A stretch of 64,000 nt of DNA from Gymnopus androsaceus JB14 (GCA_009733575.1 ML769406.1:174085-238084), one strand, 5' to 3'. Positions 35,989-47,217 are shown, numbered from the stretch's first letter. Translations and numbers: made by a program. The notes: a model not told the origin generated them from the letters alone.

Positions 35989-37895
35989 CTTGATTCAAAA
36001 GTAAGTTGGAGATCTGAGAATTACTCTTTTATTTGAGCTCATTTTATACTCCAGGATTGTATTCCTCACATATTCATTATTTATTGACAGAAATCCGCAG
36101 ATTAAGAATCGACTCAGCACGGCGGTTGGGCGGTTGGGCATTTACATAGCCGCCTTCCTATACATTCTATACAGCATTACAGTTTCCAACATATGCTTTG
36201 CCCAGACGGACCTTTACCTGCTCCAATCCGAACTGCAGCTTAACCCTATCTAGCAGGGACGTACGTGGATTTTCCTTTTGCTTTTTGATATCACTACTGG
36301 TGGATGCCTGCCATAACCGTCGTTTAGCTGTGTTGTTATACCATGTTCTGTCTGTTGTGTTGGTGGTGATTTTATTGACGATCCTCTATCCTAAGCAGGC
36401 CAGACATACAGCTTCAACCTCGACACACGCGATCGCGACCTTGCATTCACAGCCAAAGACGAGCCCGCCATGCTCCCGCAGGTAACCCTTGAACTCATCG
36501 TCATCACCGAGATATCACCCTGGTATACGATATTGAAGAATGAGCTGTAATTTGGGCCATGTTTCCCATGTACACGGATTTGGAAGGAGCGACTCACGAT
36601 CTTACCTAGCCTAGTACCTTATCCGCTCCCTTCCGCCAACCTTCCGTTGTTCTCACCTAAACTTAGGACTCTGCTGCGCTCCTTGGCTACGCAGAGCACT
36701 ACGTAGCAGATGCCGAATTCTCATCCTCGTCCGTCAAACCTCGTCTCTGTCAGTGCCTGCCTCCCGCAGCTATCCTATCCGTCCCGGTATCAAGTCAAAC
36801 ACATGTCTACGATGCGTAGCCGCAGGAGCAGGAGGAAATTGGGCGCAGTATCATACACCGTCAGGTGAGTAGGTAGAGCTTGTTGTGTTCTTTGCATCGA
36901 TGAATTCGGGTCTGTTGACTTGCGTATTTCTTACTGCCCTCTAAAGTTCAGATGTCATTTTAGTTTGACTCTCGCTCTCTCTATGTCTAAATGTTTTCAC
37001 AAGTGGTCAAGGAATATGGGCTATCAATTGCGGGTTCCCGCTCCTGCAATGGATGCATTAACTTATGAAGGCCATTCCTAGACTTCTCCGTGACCGCATT
37101 ATATTGGTATTGCAAGTCACGGAGAAACTGGAGAAACTGCAGTCAATCTCTAATTTGAGCTATGGCCTGTCATGGTACGAAGTTTAGCCCGCCATGAGTC
37201 GGGGATGAGGCGTGAAAGTATTTATTATTTTTTTGCCATGGACATAAGTACAATGCTACGACCCACATTGACGACGACCACAAACTTGAACCTGTACCGA
37301 TGCAATCTGCACTCTTCTCCACCAACGCCAGATACCCCGCAAGCCTGTGCTTCCATGAGACGGACATGTTCAGAACGGACTGCGATTGTGACTCGAGCTA
37401 AATTTCTGAATGGAACCTCGACGTTCATGTATGGTTCGCACCAAGGATCCCAATCAACACATTACATGTTTCGTTGAAGAGTTGGCTGTAGGTTATGAAT
37501 CTGCATAACGAGTAGCAACTAGCACCAAGAAACGACAACAACGGGAGGATAGAATAGACCATTGGGATTGAGTAAAGAGTAAAAGAAAGGCCTCACTGAT
37601 GCTTGACGTCAGCGGGATAAAACTAACGATTCATCCACGAAAAGTTCCGAGTGAAATAAGGGTGAGTGGTGAGGCGTGAAAAGGAAAGTCGAGTAGAGAA
37701 GCAAAAGGGAATAGGCGAGTCAGCTCAGAAATACAACTTGTATTTGTACGTAGATGCATGTCATTCTAGCAAGCCTTTCTACCCAAACTGTTCTAGAATT
37801 CAGCATTAGCCGAGGACGCGTGTCCATAGCAGCTAGTAGTGGTGGTCTGAGGCCCCTGGTATGCACGAGCCAAAGTAGACAGGATTGACAATCGG
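35989..37895. other. intergenic region
   Basis: Apart from the diverged repeat at 36180-36475, nothing convincing was found. A 101-codon plus frame and a 67-codon minus frame overlap at 37172-37477, and neither has a motif. From about 37,860 the sequence is shared with 43,690 and 48,245 (GGTATGCAC...GCCAA...AGGATTGACA). Confidence 0.4.
36180..36475 (+). repeat. diverged repeat copy 2 (coding relic)
   Basis: Partner of 34105-34332 on the other side of the SDR gene. In one frame it reads AGQTYSFNLDTRDRDLAFTA then KDEPAMLPQVTLELIVITEI and reaches a stop after ILKNEL. The pair could be left by a local duplication or by two insertions of one element. Confidence 0.5.
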
Positions 37896-38274
37896 ATGGA
37901 TAACACACACCATATTTCAAATATCCTCAGATGCAACAAGCCTTTGAAATGCAACACATTAGGATCCCAGATGTGTTGCGTCTGAGGGCATATGTTTATA
38001 TAAGATTGCAGTCTTGGGAGTCCCTAAGGCATTGATTTGCGGCTGTGCCAGCCTTAAAGTTTAGCTGGTTTTGGGGGCGCCGAAGGCGTAGGTTAGGGAT
38101 TAGGGTTGCCCACCTGAGGACATTTCTCCTGCGCAAAATTAAGTTTTAGAGCAATTTTAGAGTGCGGGCCTAAAATTTTGGTGCGCCCGTCCAACCTGTA
38201 TTTAAGATTGGAAATTTAAAAAGCAACACAGTATTGCATCTCAGATAAGTTGAAATAAAGTGTGTGTTATCCAT
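37896..38274. mobile_element. 379-bp inverted-repeat element (MITE)
   Basis: The left end ATGGATAACACACACCAT... is matched by the reverse complement of the right end (ATGGATAACACACACTTT...), and the similarity continues about 40 bp (left ATTTCAAATATCCTCAGATG, right ATTTCAACTTATCTGAGATG). No coding capacity is seen. No clear target duplication was found. The left end alone also occurs at about 43715-43762 and 48270-48317, where it joins different sequence. Confidence 0.6.
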
Positions 38275-38476
38275 CTTGTATATCCATCTTGTATATCCTC
38301 AAAGCCAATACAGTAAAACCTTGTACCAGCAGATGGAAGGTGGAAGCAAGAGCAGTAAGTGAGTCAGCTTGAAGTGCCATACAAACGCTGGGCCGGCGCT
38401 TCTTTTTTTTTTTTCTCTTACTCACATCCCGGTGGATGTAATTACTGACCAAGAGGCATATAGAACTAGTAGGTTG

Positions 38477-38479
<3 letters not shown>

Positions 38480-38512
<33 letters not shown>
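38480..38512. repeat. (CA)n microsatellite
   Basis: About 16-17 uninterrupted CA units. The related copy of this segment near 48450 lacks the array, so the expansion is specific to this copy. Confidence 0.9.
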
Positions 38513-38514
<2 letters not shown>

Positions 38515-38702
38515 GAATCGCCGGTGTATATTCGAGTCCGCCTAGGGGGGCAACTAGGCGGTCCCTGAGAAACTTGATGATCACTGGACAGTGGAAAGTG
38601 ACATGTGAACTGGGCGCTCAACATTGAACAGCTTTCCAAGTTTCCTTCTTTCCTCTCAACGCCACTTCTCCTCGACATTGGCTCTGAAGGAGTTCATTCC
38701 GA

Positions 38703-40486
38703 ATGGCGCCACCGAAATTCTTCCAGAATGCATCCCAATTCACTATTCAAGAATCTGAATTCAACGCTGTTGCTGGCGACCTCATTGTGAATAGTAATAC
38801 GAACAACTACTTTGGAGGCGCTCCTTCGAGTCAAATGATCTCTGCCAGTGGTAGACAGGTTTGTTTATTTACTTCATCCATGCTTAGAACCCATTTTAAT
38901 ATTCGAAGCAGTTTCGCGTTATCCCAGATGGTGACATCTTCGTACTTAGTACAAGTTCTAGTGCGATCAAGGACTCGCAAGGTCTGGTAAAAGTTGTGCG
39001 GTCGATTAGCACTATTCAAGTAGTGGGGCTTAGGGAATCAAATAAATTCACTGCTGTGACTTATGAAGGTCCTCAGTCACAACAGGCGCGTTCTCCGAAA
39101 TGCAGTTGTATTCACTGAGACCTACAGCAAGTTTTTTAGGCTTTCGAAGATGATCTGGTTCAACACTCTCAATCACGGTGACCAAGTTTTCATAACGACT
39201 AATCACAGCTGTTTTTCTGATATTCAATAACTATCACTAGGCATCCTAACCTCATGCAGTTGTTTGGACTCGTACAGGGCCGTTCCGTCCCAGCAATGAT
39301 ATTCCATAGCGGTGAGTGAGCATTCTTCTGGAACCATTTAGCTGTCCTTTAATGTTGTCTGTTCCTAGAGTTGATTCCTCTACAGCACTTTGCTGAGCAA
39401 TGCTCTTCAAGTCCTCTTGCACTTGCATATCTAAAGCATCGATATGTAGGGTTATAATCTTAGATACCACTTTTCAAGTACTGACATACATTTTTAGACA
39501 ATTGACTCCTTGAAGGCTGAGAGGGCAGTGACAGGGGTGATTTCAAATTGGCATTTCAATTCATGTATCTGAATTGACTATCTTTCACAGTCCATTTTTT
39601 CCACCAATGTGTGGCACATTGTGGATGAACAATTCTGGATAGAACCATCATCTGGGCTCATATGTGCAGGACCGTTTGCTCCATTTTCCAATTACACTGG
39701 TGTTCAAAGGTCTGATGCCAACTCTTGGTGGAATCAACTGAACCACCTGGAAAATATTCCCCAGCTCAAGTTTGCATTTTACAAATCTGATAATGAGATT
39801 ATAAGGCACATTGAAGATCATTTTGAATCTGTTGTGTCATTTGTGGCATCTCAACTTGCAGATTACAGAGATCCCGCATGTAAAGGAGGCTCTGGGCATT
39901 TCTTCACACTTGGGTCTGTTATAAGTATACCTGAACCTGTAAGAAAATCCACTTGCCTGGTAAAATTCTACACTGATATATTTTCAAGGGCTATGCACCT
40001 AGACCTGGGAGAATCATTGCTCAAATAGATTCTTGCAGAATACCTTATTCAGTTGGGAGGTGGAACATATACAGTGAGCCTGGAGAACTACTTTCAACTG
40101 GTTGGACCAGGTATGACTCTGCTAGCTGCATCCTGATATCTTATCACTTTAACTGGCACTGATATAATTACTAGGTTCCCCTACTCACAACCTTTTCATT
40201 GGGTTAGCATTGAGATACAGACACAAATGTCAACCCATGATATTCAGGCTGCCTGGTTAGTACAAGCTGCTCATATTTTGGAAAATATTGGCCAGAAATA
40301 CAGTAAGTACAACCACTTTTTTGAAACCAGCAAGAGCTCACATCAATTGAGTTTTATTCTGCTCTAAGATAAAGATGTCTTTAATGGCAACCCAGCAAGT
40401 CTTACAAAAACTTCCTTTTTGTATCCGGATCCCTTTTCTGTTCATTGCACCAGTGAAGATAACGGAAATCTGACTTTAAGGGTGTA
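38703..40486 (+). pseudogene. kinase-like protein with NLR-type N-terminal motif, 3' end cut by a rearrangement
   Basis: Exon 1 (38703-38858) encodes MAPPKFFQNASQFTIQESEF then NAVAGDL and SASGRQ. Exon 2 (from 38912, acceptor GAAGCAG) reads FRVIPDGDIFVLSTSSSAIK, then VVGLRESNKFTAVTYEGP. A later exon has RHPNLMQLFGLVQGRSVPAM and ELIPLQHFAEQCSSS, resembling the N-lobe and hinge of a degenerate protein kinase (inference). C-terminal parts run WHIVDEQFWIEPSSGLICAG, a TAG after ESLLK, QPFHWVSIEIQTQMSTHDIQ and NKDVFNGNPASLTKTSFLYP. This is a recurring agaricomycete family of unknown role. At 40470 the sequence passes straight into antisense copia gag, so the native 3' end is missing. The 3' half is CpG-poor. 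Some exon joints (39,080-39,150; 39,470-39,590) are unresolved. Confidence 0.6.
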
Positions 40487-41205
40487 ACCTTATCAAAGGC
40501 TTTATTTGCTTTTGACATTTGGTTGTCGTTGGTCGGAATCAGTTAATTAAGTGCCTGGTGGATCGGGATCTGATGGCGATGGGGTTTATGTGGGGAGGTG
40601 GTTCCGTATTGAATATGGAAATGGGGTGCCGGTGCCTTGGTGGAGATCGATGGTGGAGGTGTAGGTGGGGTTGGTTCCACATTGGTGCAGGTGATTGCGG
40701 ATGGAGCGGGGAGGTATGCTTGTGTGAGGATGGATGCTATAGCTGAGCAACGGTGGCCTTCCAGTATACTATCTTCGTCGTCGTCTTTCTTCGTCTCAGG
40801 CGATGTGTCGTAGGTGAGTTCTGATTAATGCCTCCCAGGTATTTTCACGATGGGTTTCGGCAAAGTTTGTAATATTACCTGATCCCAAGGGTAACATCAT
40901 TTTTGATTTAGCAATGTTGTTTGTCCGCACTGTGCTCCACTTTCAGTGGTCGGTTCTTGCTACTGATCGACGTATTTGTCGATGTCAACAGATGTGTGGG
41001 TGTCCCTTACAAGCGAACAGTGGTCGTCTGTGGGATAGGATGGGCTGATCTCTGTTGTTGGTGTTTTAACAAGCATTTGCTACTCGATGAGCGTGGCTTG
41101 TTCCAATGCGGATGGACATTGTTGGAGTTACTGGTGGGTGGTCGTTGTGGATTATATATCTCCTAGTCGAGTTCGTATGGTGGAGGATCTGGGCCTGGGT
41201 GGCAT
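40470..41205 (-). pseudogene. copia gag fragment (copy A)
   Basis: The reverse strand matches the first ~240 codons of the gag gene at 44089-45759, starting at the equivalent ATG (41205). Numerous 1-base indels shift the frame repeatedly. The zinc-knuckle half is absent because the segment joins the kinase-like gene at 40470. Confidence 0.75.
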
Positions 41206-41264
41206 GACAAGCCGTTACGGCAATAATGATCGATTCAATGGTTAAGGCCAGGGGCCCAATAACC

Positions 41265-41625
41265 TATTAAGAGTTATGGTTCCTTAGATGAGTAGCAGGC
41301 AGTAAGTCCCACACAGGACTTAGTATAACGATCACACAGATCGATGGGAACGACAGTGGTATTACAGGGTAGGTATAGGCTTATATACAGTCCTATGGTA
41401 AACAAATATCGGCAAGTGGTACTGCATGGAATATGTGGTGCTACTGTCCATAACGGTAAAGTGGGACTGGATGGAGAGCAAGTGGATACGGCGAGAGACT
41501 GAGTGGAAGTCTTCGAGATATACAGTGGAGTGCATGGTGATGGTGTATACAAACTAAGTGAGAAGACTACGAGGAAAGGACTTCCATGTATAGTTCGAAG
41601 AATATATTTCCTTTGATATTCAACA
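41265..41625 (-). repeat. copia LTR, copy A
   Basis: Read on the minus strand it starts TGTTGAATATCAAAGGAAAT (one base lost against TGTTGGAATATC) and ends before the primer-binding-site-like sequence GGTTATTGGGCCCC. It pairs with the LTR at 45815-46177 and is related to the longer LTR at 57332-57934. Confidence 0.65.
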
Positions 41626-42671
41626 AGCCCACAGACAATTTTGGGGGAAATCAGAGACTCAAGGAAGGTAAGAATCTGAACTTGAGATCTGCATGGTACA
41701 GCCAGATTAATGCTTGATTAGAGTACTATCTAATCAAGTAATGAGGTTCAATATCCTAAGCGCATTAAAGACTGAAGAGCCTCAGCGCTCGCAAGGGGAA
41801 CAACCATCTTGATTCTTAGCTTGAAGCATATGCAGTGGATTTTGGAGGATTCCTGGAGCATCTCCATGGTGCTATGAGCCATAGTAAGGATTTCGGTGTC
41901 CTCCTGCCTGTTTCCACTGACACTGTATTCATAATGGGGCCTCTGGACATCATGTCATGTCCTTGAGTCTAATAATGTTGCACATACCACATTAGGTTCC
42001 ATCAGCAAAACTGTAATTGACTGGGGTGTTGGAATAAATTGAATATATGCAATTGTAATCAATTCCCTCCTGGTCTATAGTGAAAAGCCTGAGCAAACTG
42101 CAGGGATCAATTCAGAGGTATGATACTTATATAGATACTGTAATGACAGGTGAACTATCTAAGCTATCTCTGCCAAGCAATAAGTAAGATAAAGTCCAAA
42201 TATAGAAATGGTGCATCAAGTGCATATACTAGGGTAAAACCAGCATAGAGTGTACGGCTTGATTGCATGCTATGGTCTATCTCCAACATGGGGACTCTCT
42301 GGGAGCACTGGAAAGCACTTGTCAGTGCTCCAGAGAGTCTCAGTTGATTACAGTTTTTGCTGATGCTCCCATTATTTCTCAGATTAACTACAAACTCCTT
42401 TACTTAGACCTTATTTTACCTTTTAAATATCATTGGTATTTGTTCTAGGTCATCAAATCAACTCAGGTTATTCCCCATTACACCCTTGTGCATCCTTTGA
42501 GTTTGAGTGTCAGTTCCATAACAAGCCAGGAGTCTCTGGGTTTGCATGGAAATTCAAGGGACAATTGAAAGGAATAAGTAACTTGAACCTGAGGTTGAGT
42601 TCATTCAACAAGATAACTTGAACAAGTACAATGGAATTGAAGTGGTAAAGTAAGGCTCTAAAGTATTAAAC

Positions 42672-42716
42672 TTCGAAGTAAGTAAGTAAGTAAGTAAGGA
42701 AGTAAGTAAGTAATAA
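42672..42716. repeat. tetranucleotide microsatellite (AAGT/GTAA)n, copy A
   Basis: About ten units with one interruption (AAGGAAGT). The equivalent array in copy B is at 47216-47256. Confidence 0.85.
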
Positions 42717-43762
42717 GAATTCTACTGGAAACTTTAGTCAATCCAGAAGAAATAAGTAAAGACTTAGTGTGTATGACGCTGTAAGTAATTCTGAGGCACC
42801 TGAAGGTTGATTGTGACACTCCGAGACTCATAATATAATGCGGATGGGTAATAACAAGCAAGAGGAAGGTCAAAGGCAAGGGTATGCGAATCTATGGGAA
42901 ATCCTTACCACATAATTAAATTGTCCCCAATCAATTGAGAACCTTAATGACTATTGACCTTGTAATCTTTATAATGTTATTTCCGAGGCCACATTAACAA
43001 TTGGAACTTGGTGCCGTATGTAAGTAAATTAATTTTACAGCTGATTAGGAATTTGTAGCATAATTATTGAAAAACCGCTCACTGTTTCTATTTCTATAAC
43101 AAAACTCTTAGAAGCTCCACTTAAACTTCGAGGTGGACGCTATACTATTCAGTTTGTTGTTTTGTTCGTAACAAAATCACTAACGAGTGTTTTGTTGCGC
43201 AGCATAATAAGATAGGAGGCCGCCAGTGGACTAGCACTCAACAAAGTGGTTAAAGCTTGTAGAGCAGAAGGAGAGGTTAAAGACTAGTAGAAGGTCGTTA
43301 TCATTAGCAGTACTACTGGAGTCCTTATATACTATAGTATGTATTTGTTACAATATAATGTATATCTCCTAGTATGTTCTATGTGCATGACCTATGATGT
43401 CGTCCATAAAGCTACTTACTAAGATACTACTGAGGCTGAGTAACGACTAATCGGCGGATGACTGATAGCGTCATATGACCAAGATGATGAGTGGATATCA
43501 TCATACGTTTCAACACGTTTTTCGAAGACTATGCTACAAATTCCTAAATTGGCTGTAAGTATTTGATTGAGCGCCGTTTGCGCTTGCGATGTGGTGCTGA
43601 GTCCCACTACCAGATATAGCTCAATCACCGAGGAACTATTGAATCTTTGATTCCAATCATTCGAGACAGCGAGGCCTTCCGGCTTTCCATAGGTATGCAC
43701 AGCCAACAGGATTGACAAGATGGATAACACACACCATAGTATTTCATATCCTTCAGATGCAT

Positions 43763-44088
43763 ACCCAGGCTTCCTCAGGCTTCTTCAGGCCTGCCCCAGG
43801 TTCCTCAGGTTGTACTCATGTTGTGTTCAGGTTGCACTCAGGTTGGGATTTTCGTTGATTCCTGAGTTCATTGGTGAGTGGTGTCATGTGTGGTAGAGCA
43901 TCTGGAGTCAAAAAGAATTGCTCCGTAACTGTGGGGCATGCAGCGTAAGCGTCGACGTATACTTCTTTCCTCCAATTATTCCATTGCTAATGAGTAAGAG
44001 TGGCGAGACTGTCGAGACTTTGATATTTTTTGCATTATATCAGAATTTGTCATTTCTGACATCTGTGATTGCTCAGCGATGAAAAGAG
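43763..44088. other. junction: inverted-repeat-element arm and decayed copia protease start
   Basis: 43763-43865 repeats CCTCAGG/CAGGTT units and matches the right arm of the 62850 element (CAGGCTTCCTCAGGCTTC; GGTTGTACTCA then TTGTGTTCAGGTTGCACT). 43870-44088 lies just downstream of gag on the minus strand and contains DALPHMTP, reminiscent of the copia protease motif D-S/T-G-A-x-x-HMT in damaged form. No integrase or reverse transcriptase follows. Confidence 0.45.
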
Positions 44089-45759
44089 CTAATTCGATTT
44101 ATCAGCTATTTCGGAAAAATCGAAAACAAGATTCCCATGCTTAGTGGGAATTTCGATTGCTGCCCATGATGACTCTGGTACTTCCTCAATCATGGATGAG
44201 GATGCCACTTCGCTGTTCTTCAGCCTATCTCTCCAGTTTCCATCCGACTTCTTTTTCTGCTTCTCTTTAGGAGCCTTCGTCTCCTTGGCCTCGTTGGCCT
44301 GACTGCGTTTCTCCAATGGACATTGATTTCCAAAGTGACCTTTACCTCTGCAGTTGTAACAAATAGAGTCCTGGCGACTCGTTGATCCTCCGCAGCCTCT
44401 GCCTCTGCCTTGGGAATTTCCCCTGAAGGAATTTCCACGACCTCGGAAACCTCCTCTTCCCCTGTTACCGGCATAGTTTGCCGATTCCTTCTTGTGATCA
44501 TGTCGCATTTGGTGTACCATTGATTCAGCACGAATGGTAGAGATGAGCTCCGCAGGACTGAGCTTCTTGTCTGATTTGGCAGAGAAAACAGCCAATGCGT
44601 TTATTGTAGCTTTGAAGGTGTCGGGAACAGAGGACATAATGGTGTTGACGAATATATCGTCGTTGATATCGATTCCCCTAGTCGTGAGATCGTCGTGGAT
44701 GCTGATCATATCGTCCAAATGTTTATTGACCTTGGATGGGTCCGTGCATTGCATGGTGTGAAGTCGTCTTTGCAAAAATGATTCAGTAAGAGCGTTTTTA
44801 GAATCATAATCAGCGAGTAAATTTTCCCACAACTGCTTCGTGTTGTTGTAGTGCCTATACCTTTGGAATATTCCATCCGATAACCTGCCAATGATTGCAT
44901 TAAGCAAATCACTATCCTTTTCCCTGTGCTCGTCATTTGATCCTTGGGCTAGATCAGGCTGCGGATTCCATTCCAAATAACGTTGATAGCCGATAGACCT
45001 GGCTGCAAATTCCACTCGAGTTTTCCACATGTCCCAATTTGATCCGTCTGACTTTAAGGTTGTAACCTTATCAAAGGCTTTATTTGCTTTTGACATTTCG
45101 TTGTCGTTGTCGGAATCAGTAATTAAAGTGCCTGGTGATCCGGGATCTGATGGCGATGGGGTTCTATGTGGAGGAGGTGGTTCCGTATTTGAATATGGAA
45201 ATTGGGGTGCGGTGCCCTGTGGAGATGATTGTGGAGGTGTAGGTGGGGTTGGTTCACATTTTGGTGCAGGTGATTGGGATGGAGCGGGAGTATGCTGTTG
45301 TGAGGATGATGCTATAGGCTGAGCAACAGGTGCTTCAGTATCCTCTTCTTCGTCGTCGTCTTCTTCGTCATCGGCGATGTGTCGTAGGTGAGTTCTGATA
45401 ATTGCCTCCTGATCTTTCACGATGGGTTTCGCAAAGTTTGCTAATTTACCTGTCCAAGGTACATCATATTGATTTAGGCAATGTTGTTTGTCGCACTGGC
45501 TCCACTTTCCAGTGGTTCGGTTCTTGTACCTGTCGACTAATTTGTCGATGTCAAAGATGTGTGGGTGTCCCTTACAAGGAACAGTGTCGTCTGTGGGAGG
45601 TAATGGTGCTGATCTCTGTTGTGGTGTTACAGCTTTGCTACTCGATGAGCTGGCTTGTTCCAATGCGATGGAACATTGTTGAGTTACTGGTGGTGGTGCT
45701 TGTTGTGATTTTATCTCCTGTCGAGTTCGTAGTGGTGGAGGATCTGGCCTGGGTGGCAT
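44089..45759 (-). CDS. Ty1/copia Gag polyprotein
   Basis: An open frame of 556 residues begins at ATG 45759 (MPPRPDPPPLRTRQEIKSQQ). The N-terminal 230 residues are Pro/Ser/acidic-rich. The core (DGSNWDMWKTRVEFAARSIG; QLWENLLADYDSKNALTESF; LPAELISTIRAESMV-like segment) is the copia-type gag domain. An RG-rich stretch (GNRGRGGFRGRGNSFRG) precedes the CCHC zinc knuckle CYNCRGKGHFGNQC, which binds RNA. Gag forms the virus-like particle of the retrotransposon. Pol is missing: after the stop only a protease-like remnant is seen. The LTR at 45815-46177 lies just upstream, in the correct orientation. The open frame shows that copy B is well sequenced or young. Confidence 0.85.
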   Translation of the reverse strand: MPPRPDPPPLRTRQEIKSQQAPPPVTQQCSIALEQASSSSSKAVTPQQRSAPLPPTDDTVPCKGHPHIFDIDKLVDRYKNRTTGKWSQCDKQHCLNQYDVPWTGKLANFAKPIVKDQEAIIRTHLRHIADDEEDDDEEEDTEAPVAQPIASSSQQHTPAPSQSPAPKCEPTPPTPPQSSPQGTAPQFPYSNTEPPPPHRTPSPSDPGSPGTLITDSDNDNEMSKANKAFDKVTTLKSDGSNWDMWKTRVEFAARSIGYQRYLEWNPQPDLAQGSNDEHREKDSDLLNAIIGRLSDGIFQRYRHYNNTKQLWENLLADYDSKNALTESFLQRRLHTMQCTDPSKVNKHLDDMISIHDDLTTRGIDINDDIFVNTIMSSVPDTFKATINALAVFSAKSDKKLSPAELISTIRAESMVHQMRHDHKKESANYAGNRGRGGFRGRGNSFRGNSQGRGRGCGGSTSRQDSICYNCRGKGHFGNQCPLEKRSQANEAKETKAPKEKQKKKSDGNWRDRLKNSEVASSSMIEEVPESSWAAIEIPTKHGNLVFDFSEIADKSN

Positions 45760-45814
45760 GAACAAGCGTTACGGCAATATGATGCATCAATGGTTAAGGC
45801 CAGGGCCCATAACC

Positions 45815-46177
45815 TATTAGAGTTATGTTCCTAGATAGGAAGTAGCAGCAGTAAGTCCACACAGGACTTAGTAGTAACGATCACACAGATCGATGGGGAA
45901 CGACAGTGGTATTACAGGGTATGGTACTAGGCTTTATATACAGTCCTATGTACAAACAATATATCGGGCAAGTGGCTACTGCATGAATATGTGTGGCTAC
46001 TGTCCATACGGTAAAGTGGGTACTGCGAGAGAGCAAGTGGATACGGCGAGAGACTGAGTGGAGTCTTCGAGATAATAACAGTGGAGTGCATGGGATGGTG
46101 ATACAAACAAGTGGAGACTACGAGAAAGCGTTCCATGTATAGTTCGATAGAATATATTTACCTTTGATATTCCAACA
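45815..46177 (-). repeat. copia LTR, copy B
   Basis: On the minus strand it starts TGTTGGAATATCAAAGG and ends CTCTAATA just before GGTTATGGGCCC (45814-45803), which fits a primer-binding site. Length about 363 bp. Internal sequence CCACTTGTTTGTATCACCAT and the TATATAAAGCCTAG promoter-like segment are shared with the 57.3-kb LTR. Confidence 0.75.
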
Positions 46178-47215
46178 GCCCACAGACAATTTTGGGGAAA
46201 ATCAGAGACTCAAGAAGGTAAGAATTGAACTTGAGATCTGGCATGTACAAGGCAGATTAATGCTTGATTAAGTACTATCTAATCAAGTAATGAGGTTCAA
46301 TCCTAAGGCATTAAAGATGAAAGCCTAGGTAGCAAGGGGAAAACCGACTCTTGATCTTAGCTTGAAGCATATGCAGTGGAACTTTTGGAGGCTTCCTGGA
46401 GCATCTCCATGGTGCTATGAGCCATGTAAGGATTTCTGTGTCCTCCTGCCTGTTTCCACTGACACTGTATGCATATATGGGCCTCTGGACATCATGTCCA
46501 TTCCTTAGGAGTCTCATAGATGTTGCACATACACATTAGGTTCCATCAGCAAAACCTGTATTGACTGGGGTGTTGGAATAAATTGAATATATGCATTGTA
46601 ATCAATTCCCTCTGGTCTATAGTGAAAAGCCTGAGCAAACATGCAGGGAATCAATTCAGAGGTATGATACTTTATATAGATACTGTAATGACAGGTGAAC
46701 TATCTAAGCTATCTCTGCCAAGCAATAAGTAAGATAAAGTCAAATATAGAAATGGTGCATCAAGTGCATATACTAGGTAAAACCAGATAGAGTGTACGGC
46801 TTGATTGCATGCTATGGCTCTATCTCCAACATGGGACTCTCTGGGAGCACTGGAAAGCACTTGTCAGTGCTCCCAGAGAGTCTCAGTTGATACAGTTTTT
46901 GCTGATGCTCCCATTAATTTCTCAGATTAACTACAAACTCCTTTACTTAGACCTTATTTTACCATTTAAATATCATTGTGATTCTGTTCTAGGTCATCAA
47001 ATCAACTCAGGTTATTCCCCATTAACCCCTTGTGCATCCTTTGAGTTGAGTGTCAGTTCATAACAAGCCAGGAGTCTCTGGGTTTGCATGGAAATTCAAG
47101 GGACAATTGAAAGGGAATAAGTAACTTGAACCTGAGGTTGAGTTCATTCAACAAGATAACTTGACAAAGTACAATGGTATTGAAGTGGTAAAGTAAGGCT
47201 CTAAAGTATTAACTT

Positions 47216-47217
47216 CG

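Larger units (their letters stand above)
40470..43762. repeat. 3.3-kb segmental repeat, copy A
   Basis: This copy matches 45048-48317 in the same orientation from CTGACTTTAAG to CAGATGCAT. It carries antisense copia gag, an LTR, about 2.1 kb of further sequence with a GTAA-type microsatellite, and the end of an inverted-repeat element. Differences from copy B are mostly single extra or missing bases. Copy A's gag frame is shattered by them while copy B's is open, which points to uncorrected long-read sequence in copy A. Confidence 0.8.

Noticed and set aside
37172..37477. Overlapping plus and minus frames
   Set aside because: Neither has motifs or biased composition; they exclude each other.
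38267..38678. Minus-strand frames with poly Cys/Val
   Set aside because: Produced by translation of the CA microsatellite.
42672..42716. Short regular repeats considered as a CRISPR-like array
   Set aside because: Tetranucleotide microsatellite without spacers in a eukaryotic genome.
45029..45322. 97-residue Gly-rich plus-strand frame
   Set aside because: Antisense shadow of the Pro-rich N-terminal part of copia gag.
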